Of a DNA stretch of 64,000 nt, positions 16,840-24,147 are shown in pieces (the first letter of the stretch is position 1; the number at the start of each line of letters is the position of its first letter). The position numbers were made by a program, and so were the translations under genes. The DNA comes from Geobacter sp. UBA6151. GTDB lineage: Bacteria; Desulfobacterota; Desulfuromonadia; Geobacterales; Pseudopelobacteraceae. The stretch is from assembly GCA_002423105.1 (NCBI GenBank), contig DIUT01000027.1:145676-209675 (forward strand), written 5' to 3'. Below the pieces are notes generated by a model, which saw only the letters and a list, made by a program, of their open reading frames with translations, did no database searches and was not told the origin of the DNA.

Positions 16840-17438
16840 CCCACGCACCCCACAAGGATTACAGCGGGGCCAAGCTCGGCATGTGGCTGTTTCTCTTTAC
16901 CGAACTGTTGCTGTTCGGCGGCCTGTTCGTGCTGTATGCCGTGTATCTCGCCCGCTATCCTCAGGAGTTCGCCAGCGGAGGACATCAACTGAATGTCGTC
17001 CTGGGCTGCATCAACACCCTGATCCTGCTGACCAGCAGCCTGTGTGCCGCCATGGCGGTGACGGCAATCCAGCAGGACAACCGGCAGCTGACCCTGCGCC
17101 TGCTCGGCGGAACCATTCTCTGCGCAGCCGGTTTCATGGTGATCAAGTATGTTGAGTGGAGCGCCAAGATTCACCATGGCATCTATCCCGGTTCCGCCAG
17201 GCTTGTGGAAGGGCCGCCGGGAGAGTCGATCTTCTTCAGCCTCTACTACATGAGCACCGGCATCCACGGTCTGCATGTCCTGATCGGCGCCACGCTGCTG
17301 GCCTGGATTGCCTGGAAGGTAAGGAACGGCAGCATTACCCGTACTGATTTTGTCATCCTGGAAAATGGAGCACTGTACTGGCATCTGGTAGACCTGATCT
17401 GGATCTTCATCTTCCCGCTGTATTATCTCATGCTGTAA
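16836..17438 (+). CDS. ctaE: Cytochrome c oxidase subunit III
   Basis: The 200-residue protein has five or more transmembrane segments and the conserved FTELLLFGGLF, IKYVEW and STGIHGLHVLIG boxes of subunit III (the short caa3/quinol-oxidase-like form). It contains no metal centre; it stabilises subunit I. The ATG overlaps the subunit I stop by 4 bp. Confidence 0.93.
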   Translation: MTHAPHKDYSGAKLGMWLFLFTELLLFGGLFVLYAVYLARYPQEFASGGHQLNVVLGCINTLILLTSSLCAAMAVTAIQQDNRQLTLRLLGGTILCAAGFMVIKYVEWSAKIHHGIYPGSARLVEGPPGESIFFSLYYMSTGIHGLHVLIGATLLAWIAWKVRNGSITRTDFVILENGALYWHLVDLIWIFIFPLYYLML

Positions 17439-17448
17439 GGAGTGTGCC

Positions 17449-17739
17449 GTGACCACGCATTCAGATGAACATCACATCATAAGCTACCGGAAGCTGACCG
17501 GCATCTGGCTGATATTGCTGGTTCTTACCGCTCTGACGGTTGCCATCACCCGCATCGACCTGGGCGGGTTCAAGGTGGCAGGCGCACTGACCATTGCCTG
17601 TATCAAAGCCGGGCTGGTAATCGCCTTTTTCATGCATATGAAGTATGAAAACCGGCTTTTACAGATTCTGCTGTTCGTGGCCGTGGTTACACTGGCAATC
17701 TTTATCGGATTCACCTTCTTTGATGTGCTCTACCGTTAA
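17449..17739 (+). CDS. Cytochrome c oxidase subunit IV (caa3-type, CoxD/CtaF-like)
   Basis: A 96-residue protein with three predicted membrane helices (about 18-33, 43-63, 70-92) and the KAGLVIAFFMHMKYE motif seen in prokaryotic subunit IV. GTG start with AAGGAG upstream, 10 bp after subunit III. Position between subunits III and II supports the assignment. Confidence 0.88.
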   Translation: MTTHSDEHHIISYRKLTGIWLILLVLTALTVAITRIDLGGFKVAGALTIACIKAGLVIAFFMHMKYENRLLQILLFVAVVTLAIFIGFTFFDVLYR

Positions 17740-17748
17740 GGAGTCGCC

Positions 17749-18960
17749 GTGAAGACAACCTATTTGACAACCAACGAGGCGATCGATCCGGTCTTCATCT
17801 TTATTTTCGGCGCCAGTCTGGTCCTGTTGCTGGGTATAACAGCGGTCATGGTCTATTTTGTGATCCGCTACCGCCGTTCCCGTTCGCCGGAGCCGACCTC
17901 AACAGCGGACGGCAACCTGTGGCTGGAGATTGTCTGGACCGTGCTTCCAACGCTGCTGGTGCTGGCCATGTTCTATTACGGCTGGGCCGGTTATCTGGCA
18001 CTGCGTAATGTTCCGGAAGGGGCAATGGAAGTAAACGCCACAGCCCGCATGTGGTCCTGGAACTTTGCCTATCCCGGTGGCCGCAGCGGTACGAAACTGT
18101 ATGTACCGGCAGGCAAACCGATCAAGGTAAACCTGACCTCCGTTGATGTCCTGCATGGCTTTTATATTCCGGCGTTCCGGGTCAAGCGGGATATCGTACC
18201 GGGAATGACCAACCATGTCTGGTTCACCGCCACCAAACCCGGCTCCTACGACATTTTCTGCTCTTCATACTGCGGCACCGGTCACTCAGCCATGATCACC
18301 ACCGTAGAAGCGCTGCCTGAAGCCGAGTTTGCCGCCTGGTTGAAGGAAGGAGCAGCAGGGGAAGGTGCTGCTCATCCCGGCCTGGCGCTGCTGGAACAGC
18401 ACGGCTGCCTGGGCTGCCATTCAACCGATGGATCACTCAAAATCGGCCCCAGCTTCAAGAATATCTGGGGCAGAAAAACCATCGTGCAGAGCGGCGCTGC
18501 CGATCGGACCATTACCGTGGATGAGGCCTACCTGAAGCGGGCCATCATGGAGCCGAACGCTGATGTGGTTAAAGGCTTCGCTCCTGCCATGCCTCCCTAC
18601 CAGTTGAAGCAAGACGAATTGAACGCCATGATCGGGTATCTGCGTGGCGACACGGTGGCAGTAGCACCAAAAATCGACGGAAAAACGCTGGCACAGGAAA
18701 AAGGATGTCTTGCCTGTCATTCCCTGGATGGCAGCAAAGGAGTCGGCCCGACTCTGAAAGGGCTGTACGGCTCACAGGTCAAGGTGACAAAAGGCGGAAA
18801 ACTGCTGTCGATTACGGCGGATGCCGCTTTTCTGAAGGAATCGATCAAGGAACCCGGTGCGACCGTTGTGGAAGGATACCAGCCCACCATGCCCCCCTAC
18901 CCTGATCTCTCGGACGCTGAAATGAATGCAGTGCTGAAATGGCTGGAAGAACTGAAGTGA
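17749..18960 (+). CDS. ctaC: Cytochrome c oxidase subunit II fused to two haem-c domains
   Basis: The 403-residue protein has two N-terminal membrane helices (about 15-40, 58-85), a cupredoxin CuA domain with His136, Cys171, Cys175, His179 and Met182, and then two tandem cytochrome c domains with CLGCH (Cys220/Cys223/His224) and CLACH (Cys320/Cys323/His324). AMPPY (Met281) and TMPPY motifs give the axial methionines. Classical caa3 subunit II carries one c domain; two make this a diheme (caca-type) version that can accept electrons from a membrane-bound cytochrome without a soluble shuttle. GTG start with AAGGAG upstream. Confidence 0.95.
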   Translation: MKTTYLTTNEAIDPVFIFIFGASLVLLLGITAVMVYFVIRYRRSRSPEPTSTADGNLWLEIVWTVLPTLLVLAMFYYGWAGYLALRNVPEGAMEVNATARMWSWNFAYPGGRSGTKLYVPAGKPIKVNLTSVDVLHGFYIPAFRVKRDIVPGMTNHVWFTATKPGSYDIFCSSYCGTGHSAMITTVEALPEAEFAAWLKEGAAGEGAAHPGLALLEQHGCLGCHSTDGSLKIGPSFKNIWGRKTIVQSGAADRTITVDEAYLKRAIMEPNADVVKGFAPAMPPYQLKQDELNAMIGYLRGDTVAVAPKIDGKTLAQEKGCLACHSLDGSKGVGPTLKGLYGSQVKVTKGGKLLSITADAAFLKESIKEPGATVVEGYQPTMPPYPDLSDAEMNAVLKWLEELK

Positions 18961-19769
18961 CCGGCAGACTGCTACAACTGCTGCGCTGGCGGCTGACACT
19001 CATGAACGGGTTTGCCGCCCTTGGCGGGTATCTGCTCTATCCTGCCAAAGCTGACGCAGCGCAATTGCTGGCGGCTTTCGGTGGAACAGCCTTGCTGGCT
19101 GCCGCCGGGTCAGCAGCTAACCAGGCACTGGAACGGGATATCGACCGCCTGATGGAGCGGACCCGCAGGCGCCCCGTTGCCCGGGGAAGCCTGACCCCGG
19201 AAATGGCGCTTGCCACAGGAGGCCTGCTCGCCGTTCTCGGCCTGCTCTGGCTTGGCGTCCTTGGCAGTCCCGGTGCGGCGCTGCTGGGCATTGCAGCACT
19301 GCTATGGTATCTGGTAGTGTACACACCACTCAAACGCCGGACCTCTCTTGCGCTTCCCATCGGCGCCGTCTGCGGCGCCGTTCCACCACTGATGGGCTGG
19401 AGCATTGCCGGAGGATTGCCGGGCGATCACCGGATCATGCTGCTGGCCGGGGTCATGTACCTCTGGCAGATTCCGCACTTCTGGTTGCTCCAGCGGCGAC
19501 ATTGCAGCGATTACCAGAGCGCCGGTATCCCGCTGTGCCCTATCGGCAGCGGAAGTAACCCCACGCCGCTGCTCACACTCTGGATTATCGCTCTGGTGGC
19601 GGCAGCCATGCTCTTGCCGGTCTTCGGCATTATCGCCCCCCAACGGGCCGCCTGGTACGCAGTTGTGCTGCTCTCCATGATTCTGATGCTGGCGCTGCGT
19701 TCAGACAAGCTACTCTTCACCAGCCTCAATCTGTTTCCGCTGCTGATCCTCCTGGCCGTCTGGCCGTAA
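18957..19769 (+). CDS. ctaB: Haem O synthase (protohaem IX farnesyltransferase)
   Basis: A UbiA-family prenyltransferase of 270 residues with the first Asp-rich motif NQALERDIDRLMERTRRRP and about eight membrane helices. It farnesylates haem B to haem O for the oxidase encoded upstream. Start GTG 18957 overlaps the subunit II stop (GTGA) and has GGAAG seven bases upstream; an in-frame ATG at 18939 has none. No haem A synthase (ctaA) is present in the window, so whether the oxidase holds haem A or O is open. The last 60 bp overlap the convergent glycosyltransferase gene. Confidence 0.9.
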   Translation: MTGRLLQLLRWRLTLMNGFAALGGYLLYPAKADAAQLLAAFGGTALLAAAGSAANQALERDIDRLMERTRRRPVARGSLTPEMALATGGLLAVLGLLWLGVLGSPGAALLGIAALLWYLVVYTPLKRRTSLALPIGAVCGAVPPLMGWSIAGGLPGDHRIMLLAGVMYLWQIPHFWLLQRRHCSDYQSAGIPLCPIGSGSNPTPLLTLWIIALVAAAMLLPVFGIIAPQRAAWYAVVLLSMILMLALRSDKLLFTSLNLFPLLILLAVWP

Positions 19770-20849
19770 GCATTGCATGACTGCCGCAAGAACTTCATCC
19801 ACAGAAATCTCCCCCATGCAGCAAGCGTTATCCGGACATGGCGGAATTGTTCCAAAGTGCGAGCAGGGCGCACAGCCCGGATCATGCCTGACAACAATCC
19901 GACCACTTCCACGGGGAGCCCATTTTTGAGGATTGCTTGGCCCGAACAGTGCAACCACCGATATCTTCAGCAAGGCAGCAGCATGCAACAGACCACTGTC
20001 CCCGGTTATGAGCAGTGAGCTTCGCGCAAGAACGGCCATGGTCACCGCAAGCGAAGTACGCCCGGCACAATTGATTCCTGCCCCTGCCCCTGCAATAATT
20101 TGCTCGCCTAGCGTCACTTCCCCCGGGCCGCCAACAACAACCGGCGGATAGCCGCAATCTGCGGCAGCTTTGGCTATGGTCATGAACCGCTCAGCAGGCC
20201 AGCGTTTTTCAGGAACAGACGCGCCGGGAAAAATAGCCACCAGTTGCTTTCCGGCCATTGGCGCAAGCAGTCCGGCAGCCTGCTCCCGTGCGGCCTCCGG
20301 CAACTGCAGATACTCGCCATCCCCAATCGGAGTATTGCCACACCCCAACGGCTCCAGCAATGCCTGAAACATCAGCAGCTCGTACCGGCCGGTATCATAG
20401 GTCACGACATCGGTCAGAAGCCGGTCCCGGCCATTGCCTGAAAAACCTATATGCCGGGACGGGCAGAGCAGACGCGCCACCACGGCAGAGAGGCAATACC
20501 ATTGTTCCGTGTCGATAATCAGATCAAAACGGCGGCGAAACAGACGCACCAACTCCCCTGGCAGATCATACCTCCAGACGGTTGCCACCGCAGGAGACAA
20601 GCGAAACACCCCGGCATTTCTCTGTTCTGCAAGAACATCAATCACAGCACAGGGATAGCAGTTCGACAGACGGGCAAGCACCGGCAACAGCAGCAGCGCG
20701 TCACCGATGCCGCCAGGCCTGATGATCAGAATTGAGCGCAAATCAGAGTCTGGAGCTGGAGCTGAAGGAGATGGCAACAGCAAGGCAAGTAACCGGCCCA
20801 TGGTTGCATCCAGCATCTTCAACAAACGCAGTTTAAAATTCAAATTCAC
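19710..20849 (-). CDS. Glycosyltransferase family 9 (ADP-heptose:LPS heptosyltransferase-like)
   Basis: The 379-residue protein has the GT9 features: IIRPGGIGDALLLLPVLARL at the N terminus (about 40-59), IFPGASVPEKRWPAERF in the middle and GDSGLLHAAALLKISVVALFGPS in the donor-binding domain. Such enzymes add heptose to the lipopolysaccharide core on the cytoplasmic face of the inner membrane. The GTG start at 20849 has GAGG 11 nt upstream; an ATG at 20816 is an alternative. It is isolated from other LPS genes and its 3' end runs 60 bp into ctaB on the opposite strand. Exact sugar acceptor unknown. Confidence 0.85.
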   Translation of the reverse strand: MNLNFKLRLLKMLDATMGRLLALLLPSPSAPAPDSDLRSILIIRPGGIGDALLLLPVLARLSNCYPCAVIDVLAEQRNAGVFRLSPAVATVWRYDLPGELVRLFRRRFDLIIDTEQWYCLSAVVARLLCPSRHIGFSGNGRDRLLTDVVTYDTGRYELLMFQALLEPLGCGNTPIGDGEYLQLPEAAREQAAGLLAPMAGKQLVAIFPGASVPEKRWPAERFMTIAKAAADCGYPPVVVGGPGEVTLGEQIIAGAGAGINCAGRTSLAVTMAVLARSSLLITGDSGLLHAAALLKISVVALFGPSNPQKWAPRGSGRIVVRHDPGCAPCSHFGTIPPCPDNACCMGEISVDEVLAAVMQCLRPDGQEDQQRKQIEAGEE

Positions 20850-20919
20850 CGTAATCTATGCCTCATCAATATTTCAATTTTGGTCAGGGTGTGTTAAACA
20901 AGATGCCCTGCTGTAAAGA

Positions 20920-20925
20920 TATAAT
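20920..20925 (+). promoter_or_regulatory. Candidate -10 box of the diguanylate cyclase gene
   Basis: A perfect TATAAT lies 34 bp before the start codon at 20960. No convincing TTGACA box is found 16-18 bp upstream, so the call rests on the -10 alone. Confidence 0.35.
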
Positions 20926-20959
20926 GCTTTTTTAAACACAATCACCAGGAGTTTTACCT

Positions 20960-22903
20960 ATGCCGGAGCAGCGCCATGAGAAGACCTACGATACCGCAGC
21001 GGAGCGTCCCTCCCTGATACAACGCATTCGCGGCTTGCTGATGTTCGTGGATCTGCCGATCAAAAAGAAGTTCCTGCTTTTTGCTGGCAGCACCCTGCTC
21101 TGGTTCTGCCTGATGGCCACAGTTACGGTCGTGTCCATGACGTCAATTCACTACAAATACTATCAAGTATCAGAGCATATTGTCCCCTACCGTCAGGCCA
21201 TTGACTCCGCACTTGCAACGCTCAACGATCTCGACCGCACCCTGCGACAGATACAGGAGACCCAGGTATCCCAAGATTCTCCAGGCTTCGGCGGGGCGCG
21301 CAAACAAGTAGAGGCGATCCGCGCCACCATCACCGAATTGAGTCTGCGCCAGACCAGCCTGCCCGCCAAAGGCACCATTGTGGAGCAGATTCTGCAAAAT
21401 ATGTCAAAGGCAAACCCGGAAGGGTTGCAGTATCTGCAGAACATGCTGGCGCTCACCGACAGAATTGATCAGACCCTGGACGTCTTCTTGCAGAAAAAAC
21501 GCCAGTTGCTCTCCAATTCAGGGGTAACCCGTGAATCCCAGGCGGCTTCGTTCCTTGCCATCCGCGGTCAGGTTGCCGAAGCGATTGCCCTGTCCACCAA
21601 ACATGCTGAACGTATATCTACAACGTATAAAACCACAAAGGAAGAACTCTACGAAACCATCAGAAATTCTGTGCATACAATACTTCTACTGTTGATTTTT
21701 GCATCGCTTTTGCTGGCTCTTTTTACCCACTGGATCATCGTCGCCTTCTACAAACCGATCAAAAAGATCACAAACCAGATTGAATCACTAAGCACCGGCG
21801 ACATCGATCTGGCCAAAAAAGTCTCCATCTCAGCCAGGGATGAAATCGGGACCCTTTCACGTAAATTCAACTGCCTGATGGAGTCTGTCCACAGCATGAC
21901 CATTTACAAGAAGGTAATCGAGGAGGACACATCCCTTGAAGAGGTCTACCACCGTCTGGGCGAGGTCTTTAGCAATGATCTGGAGATCGAGCAGTACACC
22001 ATTTATGAAGTAAATACCCAGATAAAAGAGATGCATGCCGCCTATCCTCCGCTGGTGGGCGACGTCCGCCTGCACTGCCATGACGACATTCTCACCGACT
22101 GCAACCTGTGCCGCGCGGTAAAAACCGGTCACAACATCTCCTCCTTCGCCTTCAGCGGCATCTGCCGCTATTTTCTGCCGGAAGAAGGAATCGGCCATGT
22201 CTGCGTACCGATGATGCTGGGAGGCAACACCGGCGGGGTGGTGCAGTTCCGTTTTCAACTCAGTACCCATTCATCATCCCTTTCCAGCAATGCTGCGGCA
22301 CAGCTGTTCAAGGCCGAAACCTACATCAATCAATCGCTGTCGGTGATTGAGGCGAAACGGTTGATGCAGACCCTGCAGGATTCAGCGCTGATTGATCCGC
22401 TGACCGGACTTTACAACCGCCGCTTCCTTCAGGAGCACACCAAGCAGATTATCACCGGAGTTCTGCGCCGCGGCAAGCAGATAGGCCTGCTGGTCTGCGA
22501 CCTGGACTACTTTAAGCAGGTAAATGACACCCACGGCCATGACATCGGCGATCTGATGCTGAAAGAAACCTCCGCCATCCTGAAAAGTTCGGTGCGCGAT
22601 GCAGATTTGGTGATTCGTTTCGGCGGCGAAGAGTTTTTAGTACTGCTCCTGGACCTTGAACCAGAGGCGGCGTTGCTCGTGGCAGAGAAAATCAGGGTCA
22701 AGATGGATCAGTTCCGGCTGCGGGTGGGTGACACCGTACTCCAGAAAAGCATCTCCATCGGGGTCAGCGAGTTTCCGCTGGACACCGACGGCTTCTGGCA
22801 GGCGATCAAGTACGCTGATGTCGCCCTGTATCAGGCCAAGGACAGCGGGCGCAACCGGGTGGTGCGCTTTACCCCGGATATGTGGAAGCATGGGGATTTC
22901 TGA
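20960..22903 (+). CDS. Membrane diguanylate cyclase: sensor, HAMP, Cys-rich GAF-like, GGDEF
   Basis: A 647-residue signalling protein. Two membrane helices (about 37-60 and 233-257) bound a periplasmic helical sensor region, then a HAMP linker (about 258-310), a GAF-like domain holding a cluster of Cys/His residues (HCHDD, CNLC, GICRYF, about 372-408), and a C-terminal GGDEF domain with active-site GGEEF at 555-559. An RxxD inhibitory site (RDAD) lies five residues before it, so product inhibition by c-di-GMP is expected. AGGAG precedes the ATG. The Cys cluster could bind metal or an Fe-S cluster; that is inference. The 3' end overlaps the convergent protease gene by 35 bp. Confidence 0.9.
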   Translation: MPEQRHEKTYDTAAERPSLIQRIRGLLMFVDLPIKKKFLLFAGSTLLWFCLMATVTVVSMTSIHYKYYQVSEHIVPYRQAIDSALATLNDLDRTLRQIQETQVSQDSPGFGGARKQVEAIRATITELSLRQTSLPAKGTIVEQILQNMSKANPEGLQYLQNMLALTDRIDQTLDVFLQKKRQLLSNSGVTRESQAASFLAIRGQVAEAIALSTKHAERISTTYKTTKEELYETIRNSVHTILLLLIFASLLLALFTHWIIVAFYKPIKKITNQIESLSTGDIDLAKKVSISARDEIGTLSRKFNCLMESVHSMTIYKKVIEEDTSLEEVYHRLGEVFSNDLEIEQYTIYEVNTQIKEMHAAYPPLVGDVRLHCHDDILTDCNLCRAVKTGHNISSFAFSGICRYFLPEEGIGHVCVPMMLGGNTGGVVQFRFQLSTHSSSLSSNAAAQLFKAETYINQSLSVIEAKRLMQTLQDSALIDPLTGLYNRRFLQEHTKQIITGVLRRGKQIGLLVCDLDYFKQVNDTHGHDIGDLMLKETSAILKSSVRDADLVIRFGGEEFLVLLLDLEPEAALLVAEKIRVKMDQFRLRVGDTVLQKSISIGVSEFPLDTDGFWQAIKYADVALYQAKDSGRNRVVRFTPDMWKHGDF

Positions 22904-23345
22904 GCTCACCGCGCACCATTTCCAGAAGCTCCGGCAAACGTTCCGCCACAACAGGGGTCAACTCTGTATCCATCTCCAGGCAATGGGGTTGCATGCCAAT
23001 CAGAACAATCTCCTGCGGCAGGCAGTCCATCAAGCGTGCCACAGCCAGCAGATCCTTCAAGCCCATCTGATGCGGTGAAAGTTTGGTCTCAATCGCCAGC
23101 GGCACTTCTTCACCGGCAAGCCGCACCAGGGTTCCAGGCCCCTTGCCGGTTTCAACTGCATCAACAATGATCAGGCGCTCAATTCCTTCAAGGTGGGGCA
23201 GCAGATCAAGACCTAACGTGCCGCCATCCAGCAGCTGCACCTCTTCGGGCAAACCACCATCTTGCTGCAACAGCCCGATCACTTTTGGACCAATACCGTC
23301 GTCAGACATGATTGTATTGCCAAGCCCCATGATTAATGTTGTCAT
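22869..23345 (-). CDS. hyaD: NiFe hydrogenase maturation protease (HybD/HyaD family)
   Basis: The 158-residue endopeptidase removes the C-terminal tail of the hydrogenase large subunit after nickel insertion. Residues matching the Ni ligands of HybD (Glu16, Asp62, His93) are Asp16, Asp62 and His92. MGLGNTIMSDDGIG at the N terminus is the family signature. It follows the cytochrome b subunit gene but behind a strong terminator-like hairpin, so its expression may be attenuated. Its 3' end overlaps the diguanylate cyclase gene. Confidence 0.92.
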   Translation of the reverse strand: MTTLIMGLGNTIMSDDGIGPKVIGLLQQDGGLPEEVQLLDGGTLGLDLLPHLEGIERLIIVDAVETGKGPGTLVRLAGEEVPLAIETKLSPHQMGLKDLLAVARLMDCLPQEIVLIGMQPHCLEMDTELTPVVAERLPELLEMVRGELRNPHASTYPG

Positions 23346-23358
23346 CGATCCTCCCCAG

Positions 23359-23384
23359 AAAAAACGGGGTGGTTTCCCACCCCG
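23359..23384 (-). terminator. Rho-independent terminator between hydrogenase cytochrome b and protease genes
   Basis: On the minus strand an 8-bp perfect stem (CGGGGTGG / CCACCCCG, 4-nt loop) is followed directly by six T residues (complement of 23359-23364). It lies inside the apparent operon, between the cytochrome b subunit and the maturation protease. Confidence 0.85.
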
Positions 23385-23418
23385 CCGGTACTAACTCCAG
23401 ACTTCCACTGTACTATTT

Positions 23419-24132
23419 CTAGTTTTTCTTGCCACTCCAGGGGAAAAACTCCCATTGTTTGCTTTTGCATACCGCATAGCGGCTGGTGGTGAATTTATAT
23501 CCACTGAACATACTGGATATTTCCCCACCCTTTTCCTTGATATCCATAAACCAGGCGCTATAGATATGGTTGATCACGAAACCGATGATCAGATACATGA
23601 CCAGATGGTGGTAGAGATGCATCTGCTGGGTGGTAAACATGAGATAAACCGGCTTCAGCAGACTGTGCATCACACCGCCCGGCGCGTGTTCGGCATACAT
23701 GGCAAACCCGGTCAGAATCATGAACCAGTAGAGCAGAAACAGACCGAAGTAGGCGGTTGCCGCCACCGGATTGTGCCCGACCGTCTCAGGAACGCGACTG
23801 CTCCTGAAGGTGTAGTAGTCAAAAACATCTTTCATATCCTTGCGTCCTTCTTTGCTGAAAAACGGAAAATACTCTCTCCAGCCCGCATAGCAGTTTCCGC
23901 GCACACTCCAGATCATACGGGCGATAACACTGACGGCAAAGGCGTAGGCACAGACAAAATGGATAAACCGGATCCAACCCATCAGGTAGGCCGTTGGAGA
24001 GCTGTCGATGAAGGCCGGATTGCCGATCAGTATGCCGGTAAGACTCAGGATGACGATACTGAGGACATTGACCCAATGCGATATGCGCACCGGCAACTCC
24101 CAGATATACTGTTTGTATTTGCTTTCACTCAT
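23419..24132 (-). CDS. hyaC: NiFe hydrogenase cytochrome b subunit
   Basis: A 237-residue membrane protein of the HyaC/HupC type with four hydrophobic helices and conserved histidines (RISHWVNVLSI, FIHFVCAYAF, LYHHLVMYLIIGFVINHIYSAW) for two b haems. It anchors the hydrogenase to the periplasmic side of the membrane and hands electrons to the quinone pool. 15 bp separate it from the large subunit gene. Confidence 0.93.
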   Translation of the reverse strand: MSESKYKQYIWELPVRISHWVNVLSIVILSLTGILIGNPAFIDSSPTAYLMGWIRFIHFVCAYAFAVSVIARMIWSVRGNCYAGWREYFPFFSKEGRKDMKDVFDYYTFRSSRVPETVGHNPVAATAYFGLFLLYWFMILTGFAMYAEHAPGGVMHSLLKPVYLMFTTQQMHLYHHLVMYLIIGFVINHIYSAWFMDIKEKGGEISSMFSGYKFTTSRYAVCKSKQWEFFPWSGKKN

Positions 24133-24147
24133 ATCCGCCCCCTTTCG

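Noticed and set aside
16087..16848. 253-codon open frame antisense to oxidase subunit I
   Set aside because: Gly/Gln/Asp-rich translation typical of the complement of a membrane protein gene; no domain.
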